From a virus: a stretch of 34,286 bases of DNA. The DNA lies in IMG/VR virus record IMGVR_UViG_3300009285_004569, positions 1-34,286 of that record. One strand, written 5' to 3'. The notes below the pieces were generated by a model, which saw nothing but the letters and a program-made list of their open reading frames with translations, had not been told where the DNA came from and made no database searches. Numbering within the stretch: the stretch's first letter is position 1; the number at the start of each line of letters is the position of its first letter. Below are positions 25,122 through 31,202 of this stretch, one piece after another. A program made the translations under genes and the position numbers.

Positions 25122-25326
25122 GGGTTTTATCCTTTTCTTTTGTAGCTGTCGAGTTTAGGCATACTGTTACCGACCCGCCCTTCAGCGGGCATTTAGCGGC
25201 GATATATCCATCGCCATCAATCTCAGGCTCGGCCTCGTCGTTCATCAGATTACAATAGCCCCATTCGTACGGCTCCACCAGCTCGTAGAATGGGCATGTT
25301 TGGCATTCGGTTATCTCTATTTTCAT
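25102..25326 (-). CDS. Small Cys-rich, putative metal-binding protein
   Basis: The product is 74 aa with five Cys. CQTCPFY early, then CNLMNDEAEPEIDGDGYIAAK and a later CPL give a C-x2-C...C...C arrangement that could bind Zn. Its acidic centre is unlike classic DNA-binding fingers. An AAAGGG ribosome-binding site precedes the start, and a strong hairpin lies just upstream. Function not recognised. Confidence 0.5.
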   Translation of the reverse strand: MKIEITECQTCPFYELVEPYEWGYCNLMNDEAEPEIDGDGYIAAKCPLKGGSVTVCLNSTATKEKDKTLDTFRS

Positions 25327-25345
25327 TTTTTCCCTTTCTTGGTCC

Positions 25346-25373
25346 GAGGAGCTACGGCTTCCCGCAGCTCCTC
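25346..25373 (-). promoter_or_regulatory. Stable 12-bp hairpin upstream of the Cys-rich gene
   Basis: GAGGAGCTGCGG pairs with CCGTAGCTCCTC around a four-base loop (GAAG), with one G-U pair. It is not followed by a T run, so it is not a terminator. Between the tRNA and the gene at 25326 it may be an RNA-processing signal or shape the 5' end of the message. Confidence 0.5.
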
Positions 25374-25457
25374 CTATTTTGTTGTCTCTGAAAAATGGAT
25401 AACAAATTTTTATCGAGAAATTCTCGGAACAGAAATACTCGTAATTTGACTATCATA

Positions 25458-25529
25458 CGGACTTGATCGAACTCGAACCGATTACTCCAGTTTTTCAGAC
25501 TGGCGCTTTACTCGTTAAGCTACAAATCC
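25458..25529 (-). tRNA. tRNA-Phe (anticodon GAA)
   Basis: The folded cloverleaf uses these elements: acceptor GGATTTG with CAAGTCC and discriminator G; D arm GCTT/AAGC; anticodon stem CCAGT/ACTGG around loop CTGAAAA with anticodon GAA; T arm ATCGG/TCGAT with the loop TTCGAGT. Every stem pairs fully, with G-T pairs only in the acceptor and T stems. The CCA end is not encoded. The D loop (AACGAGTA) lacks the usual GG pair, so it is slightly atypical. The gene lies between two Cys-rich protein genes in one transcription unit and may be cut from a longer message. Confidence 0.85.
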
Positions 25530-25540
25530 TACAACAATTC

Positions 25541-25783
25541 CTAGTCTTTTTCGAATTCCAGGTTCGTGAGTTGTTTTTTTAGCCATTTCGCCAGGGCTTC
25601 AATTGCCGCTCTCTGTGCCGCTACGCTACGACATGCTCCGTGCTCCCTGAATACGCATTTCTCGCTTCCGTCCGGAGGCATTATTGAGCATAGCACATAT
25701 CTACATGCTTCCACACCAGGGCAATCAAAATTACACGCATACTCTCCCTCGTATATAGTAGCATAGATGTTGGTTGTTTTCAT
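25541..25783 (-). CDS. Small Cys-rich protein
   Basis: The product is 80 aa with six Cys: CNFDCPGVEACRYVLC then KCVFREHGAC. The C-x3-C-x5-C-x4-C spacing and the later C-x7-C suggest metal binding or disulfides. The C-terminal half is a charged helix (RAAIEALAKWLKKQL). It overlaps the Dam-like gene by four bases (ATGA) and ends just before the tRNA. It may act together with the methyltransferase, but no function can be read from the sequence. Confidence 0.5.
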   Translation of the reverse strand: MKTTNIYATIYEGEYACNFDCPGVEACRYVLCSIMPPDGSEKCVFREHGACRSVAAQRAAIEALAKWLKKQLTNLEFEKD

Positions 25784-26688
25784 TGTTTTTCCTCAAATAG
25801 TGACATATTGCCGCCGAACCGTCGTACGCATATTCGCCACAACTCAGGTCGCATAGCGGCACTTCTATCTATCACCCAGACGCACTCGGTACGGTCGTCG
25901 TTGACTCGGTCCTGCGTTTCGGTTTTATTTCCAGTGGGTTTTGAGCAGCTCATTTTGGCCTTGAACTTATGGCAAGGCCACTCGGCGGGCACCATGTCGT
26001 TTTCATAGCTTGAGAGTACGAAACTCCCCTGGCAGGCGCTCAGAGCAGATATGAGCGACCGGTATTGCTCATTGGTGTATTGGATTGCATATTCTTGATT
26101 CGTTCCAGAATAGGGCGGGTCGCAGTAGAACACACTCTGCGGGCTATCCCATCGCTTGATTACAGCGATAGCGTCATCGCATTCCAGGTGCGCGAGTCGG
26201 AGTCGCTCCGTATATTTGCGGAGTCGGTCGGTGGCGGTTTTTCGGTTCCACGTCATGGCCATATTACGGCCAAAAACGCTCGTTCCCCATCCGCCATGAA
26301 AAATATTTGCAAAGCTCATCGAAATGTTCGTGAAATACGCCCAGGCTCGGTCAACGTCGGCGCCGTCGGCGGCGGATTTGCAGATTTGCCTGGCAAGATC
26401 ATGCTCGGCTCTGGCATAGGGCGTGAGCGATAGCCGATAGATCAGCGCTTCGGATTTTTCTTTGTTCTGCATAACTCTGAAAAGGTTGACCAGATCGCCG
26501 TCGATGTCATTCAGAACTTCCTGGTAGTTGCAACTATTCCCGCTATTAGCGAGTGTCCAGGGTTTGGCGAAAAACACACTAGCCGCTCCACAGAACGGCT
26601 CTACATAGACAGTATGCGGCGGGATTAGCGGGATGATGTTGTGTGCCATGCGACCCTTGCCGCCGTAGTAAGAAAAGAGAGAATCCAT
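25780..26688 (-). CDS. Dam-like (D12 class) N6-adenine DNA methyltransferase
   Basis: The product is 302 aa from ATG at 26688, one base after the previous stop and with GGGAG upstream. Residues 6-12 give the FSYYGGK motif X, residues 29-34 VEPFCG the S-adenosylmethionine motif I, and residues 190-193 DPPY the catalytic motif IV. A FHGGWGTSVFGRN segment lies in the target-recognition region. This X-I-IV order is the alpha-class Dam/D12 arrangement. Target is probably adenine in a short palindrome such as GATC, but the specificity cannot be read from the sequence. No partner restriction enzyme is seen nearby, so self-protection or regulation is likely. The gene overlaps the next small gene. Confidence 0.9.
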   Translation of the reverse strand: MDSLFSYYGGKGRMAHNIIPLIPPHTVYVEPFCGAASVFFAKPWTLANSGNSCNYQEVLNDIDGDLVNLFRVMQNKEKSEALIYRLSLTPYARAEHDLARQICKSAADGADVDRAWAYFTNISMSFANIFHGGWGTSVFGRNMAMTWNRKTATDRLRKYTERLRLAHLECDDAIAVIKRWDSPQSVFYCDPPYSGTNQEYAIQYTNEQYRSLISALSACQGSFVLSSYENDMVPAEWPCHKFKAKMSCSKPTGNKTETQDRVNDDRTECVWVIDRSAAMRPELWRICVRRFGGNMSLFEEKQ

Positions 26689-26689
26689 C

Positions 26690-26923
26690 CTATACTCCCA
26701 CAATTTCAGAAACCGACGTTTCCAGTTCAAACGCTAACGCGCATATAATCTCTAGCGATGGAGCGTTTCGCCCCCTCGTATAGCGGCCTAGACTGCTCGC
26801 GTCTATTTTCGTTCTGCGCGCCAATTCAGCGATAGAAATTCCACGTTTTTTTATACATTCACGCAATTTATTACCGATATAGAGCCGAAAATATTTTGAT
26901 GATGAAAATCGGTTTTTCTTCAT
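26690..26923 (-). CDS. XRE/Cro-like helix-turn-helix regulator
   Basis: The product is 77 aa. The core RGISIAELARRTKIDASSLGRYTRGRNAPSLEII reads as two helices with the usual turn, matching XRE-type repressors (written here in parts: ISIAELARR, then SSLGRYTRGR). The C-terminus (LAFELETSVSEIVG) matches the helix that follows in these proteins. It overlaps the upstream gene as ATGA and is followed by the Dam-like gene after one base. Small stand-alone XRE proteins often regulate their own operon or the methyltransferase, but no operator was identified next to it. Confidence 0.85.
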   Translation of the reverse strand: MKKNRFSSSKYFRLYIGNKLRECIKKRGISIAELARRTKIDASSLGRYTRGRNAPSLEIICALAFELETSVSEIVGV

Positions 26924-27591
26924 TGATTTTCCAGTTCTGTTTTTTTCAATTTTATGAACTCCCTCACCTCGTCTGCCGTCAGGCCCTCTGGCAACAGCGC
27001 TTTCAGCTCCTCGCCAGTGATGCCGGCAGGCGGCAGCATAATGACGCCCTGTCCAACAAGGTTGGTATTATTTATATTCACCTCGGTTTTGTTCTCTATT
27101 TCGCCAGCACAGCTTTTTATAAACCGCTCAGCAACTTCAAACATTTTTACAGCGCTCGTCTTATTCCATTTATCATTCGGGATAACTATTGTGATTTCGC
27201 CTTTTTCGCCCTTGATTTCTTTGCGCGCTATAGGATAATCCATCTCTCGCTGTGCCTCTTTCAAAAGCGATTCGATAGTATCATCATAAAATTTTTCTAG
27301 TTTTTTCTTGTATTTTTCTCGACGTTCGTTGGCCATTGCCAAATCCCAAGCCGCGGCTCGCTCCAACCAGCGCCAGCGGTCGCGCATTTCATACCACCCA
27401 GCTGGTACACGTTGCTCGCTTTTTTCAACTTTTTCTCCATTGCCCTCGCGCCTGAATACCTCGCTCATTGTCCTGGCCGTCCCCAGCATGAGAAAAACAG
27501 TGAACCGCGCAAACCAGTCCTCTGGCTCGTCGGGAAGCCGCTTCCAAGCCCGGTCAGGGGGAAGGATGGGAAGGTTGGGATTAGGTGTCAT
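26920..27591 (-). CDS. Putative terminase small subunit
   Basis: The product is 223 aa. It opens with Pro/Asp-rich text and WKRLPDEPEDWFARFTVFLM, then GTARTMSEVFRREG, then WYEMRDRWRWLERAAAWD. This W-R-L-P...AxxxF...RT/S-L...W..RW.W.ERA.A order recurs in phage small-terminase-like proteins with an N-terminal helix-turn-helix region. The middle is a charged helix (KKKLEKFYDDTIESLLKEAQ). The C-terminus has Pro/Gly and Leu/Glu-rich segments (GITGEELKALLPEGLTADEV). It is upstream of the large terminase but separated from it by six small genes and a tRNA. The call is a family-pattern inference, not a certain match. Confidence 0.5.
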   Translation of the reverse strand: MTPNPNLPILPPDRAWKRLPDEPEDWFARFTVFLMLGTARTMSEVFRREGNGEKVEKSEQRVPAGWYEMRDRWRWLERAAAWDLAMANERREKYKKKLEKFYDDTIESLLKEAQREMDYPIARKEIKGEKGEITIVIPNDKWNKTSAVKMFEVAERFIKSCAGEIENKTEVNINNTNLVGQGVIMLPPAGITGEELKALLPEGLTADEVREFIKLKKTELENQ

Positions 27592-28480
27592 TTTTCACCT
27601 CAAGCGTCTGCGCAAACAACTCAACCTGTTTCAGTTTATCCCGATTATTCCACCTATCAATTGCCATTTCGCAATATCCGTGATCAAACTCCTGGCCGTA
27701 GCAAATTCGCTCAGTATTATGGCACGCAACCAGTGTCGAGCCGCTCCCTAAAAACAGATCAACCACCAGCCCACCTTTTTCAGTACACAAACAAATTAGC
27801 CTTTCCATCAGTTTCAGCGGCTTCACGGTGGGATGCTCTATGCGACCACCTACTCGATAATGATTTTCAGCTAAAAATGACCAGACATTAGTGAAATTAC
27901 AATATTCCGGTGATCTTGGGTAAGCTATCGTATTCATGTATTTATAGCATTTATAAGATTTTTTACTTCCTTTTATAATCGATTTATTCCCCCGCAATTC
28001 ACTCCTCAATCCCTCTATATACCTAAAAACACTCTCAATATTAACTACATCAAATAACACACTAGGCAATTTTATGTCAGTATATTTTCCCTTTGTTTCA
28101 ACATAATTAGGATTGCCTTTTCGACAGATAAAAACGCTTTCGTGTGTTCGATTAAGCGGCAGCATTGACGTAGATGAAATTCTCTTTACCCAACTAATAT
28201 GATCCTTGAATTTCAGTTCCGTTTTTCTCAATGCTACCAGCCAATCCACCATTAACGGCATTTGGATAAACAAAGCTAAAAAAGAATCCTTCCCCATTAT
28301 CGGAATAATCGATTCCAATAGCGTATCAATATCGTATTCCGACTTATCCCAATCACCAACACCTACTCCATAAGGCGGATCAAGCACCACTAAATCCGCT
28401 AGTTTTTCACCCATTAAGCTTTTAATACTTTCAGAATTGAAACTATTGCCTTGAGCAATCTTATGTCTATCTAACACCAT
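27581..28480 (-). CDS. Beta-class DNA adenine (N6) methyltransferase
   Basis: The product is 299 aa. Motif IV DPPY is at residues 34-37 (LVVLDPPYGVGVGDWD). The motif I-like VVDLFLGSGSTLVACHN is near the C-terminus, followed by GYCEMAIDRW. DPPY first and FxGxG last is the beta-class arrangement. The part between (about 90-230) would be the target-recognition domain. DPPY is usual for N6-adenine, though N4-cytosine enzymes with DPPY exist. Its ribosome-binding site lies within a small upstream gene. A second, unrelated methyltransferase (Dam-like) lies 900 bases downstream, so the phage probably carries two modification activities. Confidence 0.88.
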   Translation of the reverse strand: MVLDRHKIAQGNSFNSESIKSLMGEKLADLVVLDPPYGVGVGDWDKSEYDIDTLLESIIPIMGKDSFLALFIQMPLMVDWLVALRKTELKFKDHISWVKRISSTSMLPLNRTHESVFICRKGNPNYVETKGKYTDIKLPSVLFDVVNIESVFRYIEGLRSELRGNKSIIKGSKKSYKCYKYMNTIAYPRSPEYCNFTNVWSFLAENHYRVGGRIEHPTVKPLKLMERLICLCTEKGGLVVDLFLGSGSTLVACHNTERICYGQEFDHGYCEMAIDRWNNRDKLKQVELFAQTLEVKNDT

Positions 28481-28611
28481 ATAATCCCTCTAATTCTCGT
28501 TTCTAGGCCCGCTATTGCGTTCAAATCAACCTCATGGCAGTTTTTGTACATCAAAACCACACCACGCTCACCACTCATCTCTAAACATTCGCAGTATTTA
28601 TCACTGTTCAT
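28471..28611 (-). CDS. Small ORF (46 aa) coupled to the beta-class methyltransferase
   Basis: The frame begins at ATG 28611 and ends at TAG 28473-28471, overlapping the methyltransferase start by 10 bases. It has two Cys in YCEC and one in NCHE. The sequence is MNSDKYCECLEMSGERGVVL and continues to a C-terminal WC. It begins within the last codons of the decayed nuclease copy, whose stop overlaps its second and third codons. Coding is plausible because of the overlap coupling, but the ribosome-binding site is weak and no family is known. Confidence 0.35.
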   Translation of the reverse strand: MNSDKYCECLEMSGERGVVLMYKNCHEVDLNAIAGLETRIRGIIWC

Positions 28612-28699
28612 TTTTTTGTTCTTTCAGCCACGCCTGCAACATGAACCGCAGCGCAGCTTCCCTGCATACTCGTTTACTTGGATAGCACAGGCTGAGTAT
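28601..28699 (-). pseudogene. Decayed partial copy of the ERCC4-like nuclease C-terminus
   Basis: Directly after the TAA of the 73-aa gene, in the same frame, the DNA reads LCYPSKRVCREAALRFMLQA then WLKEQKNEQ and a stop. The functional nuclease ends FPTKAICVQAALRFMLQAWL. The nucleotides show a 32-base exact identity (28628-28659 with 28953-28984). The copy lacks the catalytic part and a start, so it is a remnant of a duplication. Read-through of the TAA would fuse it to the 73-aa protein. Confidence 0.75.
28628..28659. repeat. 32-bp direct repeat, copy 1 (partner at 28953-28984)
   Basis: The 32 bases starting ccacgcctgcaacatgaa are identical in the two copies, 325 bases apart. Copy 2 (28953-28984) is in the nuclease gene, and copy 1 is in the decayed fragment. 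The identity marks a recent duplication or a conversion tract. Confidence 0.85.
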
Positions 28700-28921
28700 T
28701 TAGGCATTTGATTTTTCGAGTTTTATGATTTTAATTATTTTCCCCTCCGCATCTACTTGAACTATTCTGCCCGATCCCCGTTGTTTATATTGTCCATCTG
28801 CGCAGCGGCCCCACCACAGGCCGCCATACAATTTAAATACCAACTCCAAGTCATCCTGAAGCTTGGTTAGCATTTCTTTACTAAGCGCAGTCCGCGCTCT
28901 ATCATCCCCTACGTAGTTCAT
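28700..28921 (-). CDS. Hypothetical protein (73 aa)
   Basis: The protein has an N-terminal helix (MLTKLQDDLELVFKLYGGLW), a middle GRCADGQYKQRGSGR, and a strand-like tail (RIVQVDAEGKIIKIIKLE). It starts 7 bases after the nuclease stop. A short ATG reading (27 aa, four Cys) overlaps its stop, in the frame next to the nuclease remnant. No family recognised. Confidence 0.5.
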   Translation of the reverse strand: MNYVGDDRARTALSKEMLTKLQDDLELVFKLYGGLWWGRCADGQYKQRGSGRIVQVDAEGKIIKIIKLEKSNA

Positions 28922-28928
28922 ATTGTCC

Positions 28929-29390
28929 TCATTTCCTGGGCGTCTCCAGCAACCACGCCTGCAACATGAACCGCAGCGCAGCTTGGACGCAAATTGCCTT
29001 TGTTGGAAAATTCATTATATGCACTCGGTATCGCACAGAATCCGCCATCATTTTTCCGATAATTGCGTTCAGGTGGGCCTGGCTCCGACACCTCTCGGTG
29101 CCGATATCCTCAATTAGCCCCTCTATTATTATTGCCGTATGCACCATCTCCGCCATACGCTCCAGCTCTCGCTGAAAACGGTCGGTAAAAATGCAACCGC
29201 AATAATCGGAAAGCGTTTTCCGCTCGACGCAGATACGGCTCTCAAAACCAACAATGGAGTAATCGCCAGTTTTGAGAGCCTGCTCACGGATAGCCAGCCC
29301 GCAATCGTCCAGGAAATACGGCGATTGCTCACGCGTATCCTGGACGATGATTAAATTATGTTTGCGGGCGAGGGTGATGATATCAGACAC
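28929..29390 (-). CDS. ERCC4-type nuclease
   Basis: The product is 153 aa from the GTG at 29390. The catalytic motif DTREQ is at residues 18-22, GDYS at 42-45 and VERK at 55-58. These are the XPF/ERCC4 (restriction-like) signature residues, with an acidic pair and Lys expected to bind metal and cut DNA. Related phage proteins act in replication or recombination. Start choice is unsure: an in-frame TTG lies at 29414, but both lack a good ribosome-binding site. The strong AGGAGG at 29434-29439 serves a 14-codon ORF whose TGA overlaps the GTG. Coupling, or a frameshift fusing the leader to this protein, is possible. The C-terminus was partly duplicated downstream. Confidence 0.8.
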   Translation of the reverse strand: MSDIITLARKHNLIIVQDTREQSPYFLDDCGLAIREQALKTGDYSIVGFESRICVERKTLSDYCGCIFTDRFQRELERMAEMVHTAIIIEGLIEDIGTERCRSQAHLNAIIGKMMADSVRYRVHIMNFPTKAICVQAALRFMLQAWLLETPRK

Positions 29391-29427
29391 CGCTGGCTGC
29401 GTATGAGCGAACAATTACATATTTCAT
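29383..29427 (-). other. 14-codon leader ORF in front of the ERCC4 nuclease
   Basis: ATG at 29427 has a near-perfect AAGGAGG six bases upstream and encodes MKYVIVRSYAASGV before TGA at 29385-29383. That TGA overlaps the GTG start (29390-29388) used for the nuclease by a few bases. The peptide may couple translation of the nuclease, or mark a sequencing or true frameshift that would extend it. Confidence 0.5.
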
Positions 29428-29445
29428 GTAAAACCTCCTTTTTAA

Positions 29446-30240
29446 TCAGATGTTTACTAATTTTGTTGCCTGATAAACCTGGCAATTTGTTTTCAGAGCG
29501 ATATGTTCACCAATGTCTTTTATTGCTTTTTTTGTTGCTTCTCTAGCGTCCACGCAGATAAAAAAACCGATTACGCTATTTTGCTCAGTCGGTTGTTTTA
29601 TGGTTAGCTGGCAAACCACGTCGTATTTTTTATCCCAGCCCGCTATGACCGGCAGGTTCATCGGCCACTCAGTCGGCAGCGTGCTCTGAGATTTTCCGAC
29701 GAGGCTGTCGAAGCTGATTGAAAATTCCTCGAATCCTTTCGTGTTTTCTATCCCGTACAGCTCCATTTTGGCTTCCCCGCCGCTTTTTAAATTCCATCGA
29801 ATTCCCTGGAGACAGGCATAAATCGCTGGCGGCATCATTTTTTCCATCGGGCGGAGCGACTCGGCAAAAACTTTATAACTGCGAGCTGATTTCAGTAATT
29901 GCAATATCACCAGCTCATCGGAGGCCGCCAATGAAAATTCGCTGAAAAAAATGGGTGAATGTTCGGCGACGATTTTTCCGTTGGTCTGGCTGACATAAAA
30001 CACGGTTTCGGGTTTGCTCATTGTTATGGCGATTAAACTCTCTATGGTTTCGTGTCGGATGACATACTCGTCGCAAAATCGGATTTTACTCTCGGTTAAT
30101 TTTCCGTTTTGGGTGATAATAAAATGCCGAAAATTTCCCTTTTCGAATGACGTTTCAGCGCGGGTCTCTTCAATTCCGTGTTTTCGAATTGTTTCGATAG
30201 CATCCTTTAGCCAGCTTGCGCCGGCATTGTATTCTGCCAT
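29446..30240 (-). CDS. Hypothetical phage protein, 264 aa (DUF2303-like candidate)
   Basis: The sequence has a charged helical start (DAIETIRKHGIEETRAETSF), a middle IRHETIESLIAITMSKPETV, then VFYVSQTNGKIVAEHSP, and a long C-terminal mixed part (YGIENTKGFEEFSISFDSLV). It ends in KNTNCQVY-like strands. The early region recalls DUF2303 phage proteins of early operons, but the match is weak and only from memory of their layout. It overlaps the upstream gene by one base (TAATG) and precedes the nuclease leader by 18 bases. No enzyme motif is evident. A replication or recombination accessory role is only a guess from its neighbours. Confidence 0.45.
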   Translation of the reverse strand: MAEYNAGASWLKDAIETIRKHGIEETRAETSFEKGNFRHFIITQNGKLTESKIRFCDEYVIRHETIESLIAITMSKPETVFYVSQTNGKIVAEHSPIFFSEFSLAASDELVILQLLKSARSYKVFAESLRPMEKMMPPAIYACLQGIRWNLKSGGEAKMELYGIENTKGFEEFSISFDSLVGKSQSTLPTEWPMNLPVIAGWDKKYDVVCQLTIKQPTEQNSVIGFFICVDAREATKKAIKDIGEHIALKTNCQVYQATKLVNI

Positions 30241-30557
30241 TATTTAACCTCCGCTTCCGCTTTGTTGGCGAAAGCTATTTCATGTTGATATTTCGGCGCG
30301 ATAGTCTGCGCCAGTTGAATCTCGCCCATCTCTCTGTCAATGTAGGCGATTTTCGTTTCGACATTATTTTTGGGCAGCGCGCAGGCAACCGCCTGTTGAA
30401 CAAACAACTGCCCATTTTTACGTTGCAGCTCGATTTTTATCGAGACTGCCCATTTTCCATCTAGAAACTCGCGTGCGACGGCATCCTGCTGGGCGGTGTC
30501 CAGCGCCTGGTCAATCACTACGATTAGTTCAGGCATTTCTCTGATAGAAAGTTTCAC
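30240..30557 (-). CDS. Hypothetical protein (105 aa), early operon
   Basis: The protein has strand-like starts (LIVVIDQAL), a helix (DTAQQDAVAREFLDGK) and beta segments (AVSIKIELQRKNGQLFV), then an acidic, Ala-rich tail. The fold looks like a small alpha/beta protein. It overlaps both neighbours (ATGA with the RHH gene, TAATG with the 264-aa gene), showing one operon. No family or active-site motif recognised. Confidence 0.5.
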   Translation of the reverse strand: MKLSIREMPELIVVIDQALDTAQQDAVAREFLDGKWAVSIKIELQRKNGQLFVQQAVACALPKNNVETKIAYIDREMGEIQLAQTIAPKYQHEIAFANKAEAEVK

Positions 30558-30751
30558 GGTTTTTTCTCCTTTTGGTCATCCGTAATTTGGTTATCCGGTA
30601 AACCATATTTCTCGCGAATTGCTTCACGGACCAATTCCGAAACGGTTACCGAGCGCTCCTCACGCACACTGGCCTCCCGCGCTAGCTGGCGAAGCCGATT
30701 GGCCCATATACGGGGAACGAGATGGTTTATGAGAACGTTTTCCTTGTTCAT
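30554..30751 (-). CDS. Small ribbon-helix-helix-like DNA-binding protein
   Basis: The product is 65 aa from ATG at 30751. An ATG at 30766 would overlap the -10 box of the promoter. The layout is a short N-terminal strand (NVLINHLVPRIW), a helix (ANRLRQLAREAS), then SVTVSELVREAIREKYGL, the strand-helix-helix plan of Arc/MetJ-type proteins. Charge and size agree. It is the first gene of its operon and has a dyad in its promoter, so autoregulation is likely. Confidence 0.65.
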   Translation of the reverse strand: MNKENVLINHLVPRIWANRLRQLAREASVREERSVTVSELVREAIREKYGLPDNQITDDQKEKKP

Positions 30752-30757
30752 GTCTTT

Positions 30758-30786
30758 ATTATACATACTGATGTATCGCCCATCAA
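30758..30786 (-). promoter_or_regulatory. Promoter with dyad operator for the RHH operon
   Basis: TTGATG (30786-30781), a 17-base spacer and TATAAT (30763-30758) predict transcription from about 30751, i.e. at the ATG of the RHH gene (leaderless message). A perfect ATACAT-ACTG-ATGTAT dyad (30761-30776) overlaps the -10 box and spacer, a likely operator. Confidence 0.6.
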
Positions 30787-31184
30787 GCCTTTATTATATA
30801 TATCAATAATTTTTTTTGGCGAACGTCAAAACTCCCACCTAACTATTTTTTCCTATTGACATTTTTGGATTATCCCTAACTACTGCTAGTTAGCTCTGTT
30901 TTATTTTTCGATATTTAAACAAAAGTCTTTAGAATCAACTAGCTGGAACTAGAATCGTTCTTTTGCCATGTTTTCCAAGTTCCGACGCCTACTGCCGCTT
31001 GGCGGGGAAGGCAATTCCGGGAACTAGGTGGAACTCGCCCCCCACCCCTATATCTAGGACCCTATTTATTTTATTTTATTATTTATAATCTCGATCCCTA
31101 TATATAGGATCTAGTTCCGTAGTTCCGCTCATATAGGCCCCGGTTAGGTTAGCGGTCAGGAACTAGGTTTTTTCTAGTTCCAAT
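30787..31184. other. Non-coding region between primase and RHH operon
   Basis: This stretch holds no convincing gene. From 30787 to about 30940 it is AT-rich, with poly-T and alternating TA tracts. From 30945 it carries the GGAACTAG-family repeats listed as the origin candidate. Confidence 0.6.
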
Positions 31185-31202
31185 CTAGTTCCGTAGTTCC
31201 GC
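30945..31202. repeat. Iteron-like GGAACTAG repeats, candidate replication origin
   Basis: GGAACTAG occurs at 30945-30952, 31020-31027 and 31159-31166. Its complement CTAGTTCC occurs at 31111-31118, 31174-31181 and 31185-31192. Shorter copies (AGTTCCG or GGAACTC) lie at 30978, 31030, 31121 and 31195. The 20-mer atctagttccgtagttccgc is present twice (31109-31128, 31183-31202). An AT-rich tract (31061-31092) and the palindrome CCTATATATAGG (31097-31108) lie inside. The last repeats run into the 3' end of the primase gene. This mix resembles an iteron-type origin. Confidence 0.55.

Noticed and set aside
24912-25326. The 69-aa or 74-aa gene as small terminase subunit
   Set aside because: Position is right, but neither has a helix-turn-helix or coiled-coil layout, and the upstream 223-aa protein fits better.
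25414-25426. CGAGAA-A-TTCTCG small palindrome between the hairpin and tRNA
   Set aside because: Six-base arms without T run or promoter context; too weak to call an operator or terminator.
28627-28707. 27-codon ORF with four Cys starting at ATG 28707
   Set aside because: It has no ribosome-binding site and overlaps the frame that clearly derives from the nuclease C-terminus, so chance reading is likelier.
31159-31181. GGAACTAG-GTTTTTT-CTAGTTCC as a terminator after the primase
   Set aside because: No T run follows the stem in either direction. It is better explained by inverted copies of the iteron-like repeat.
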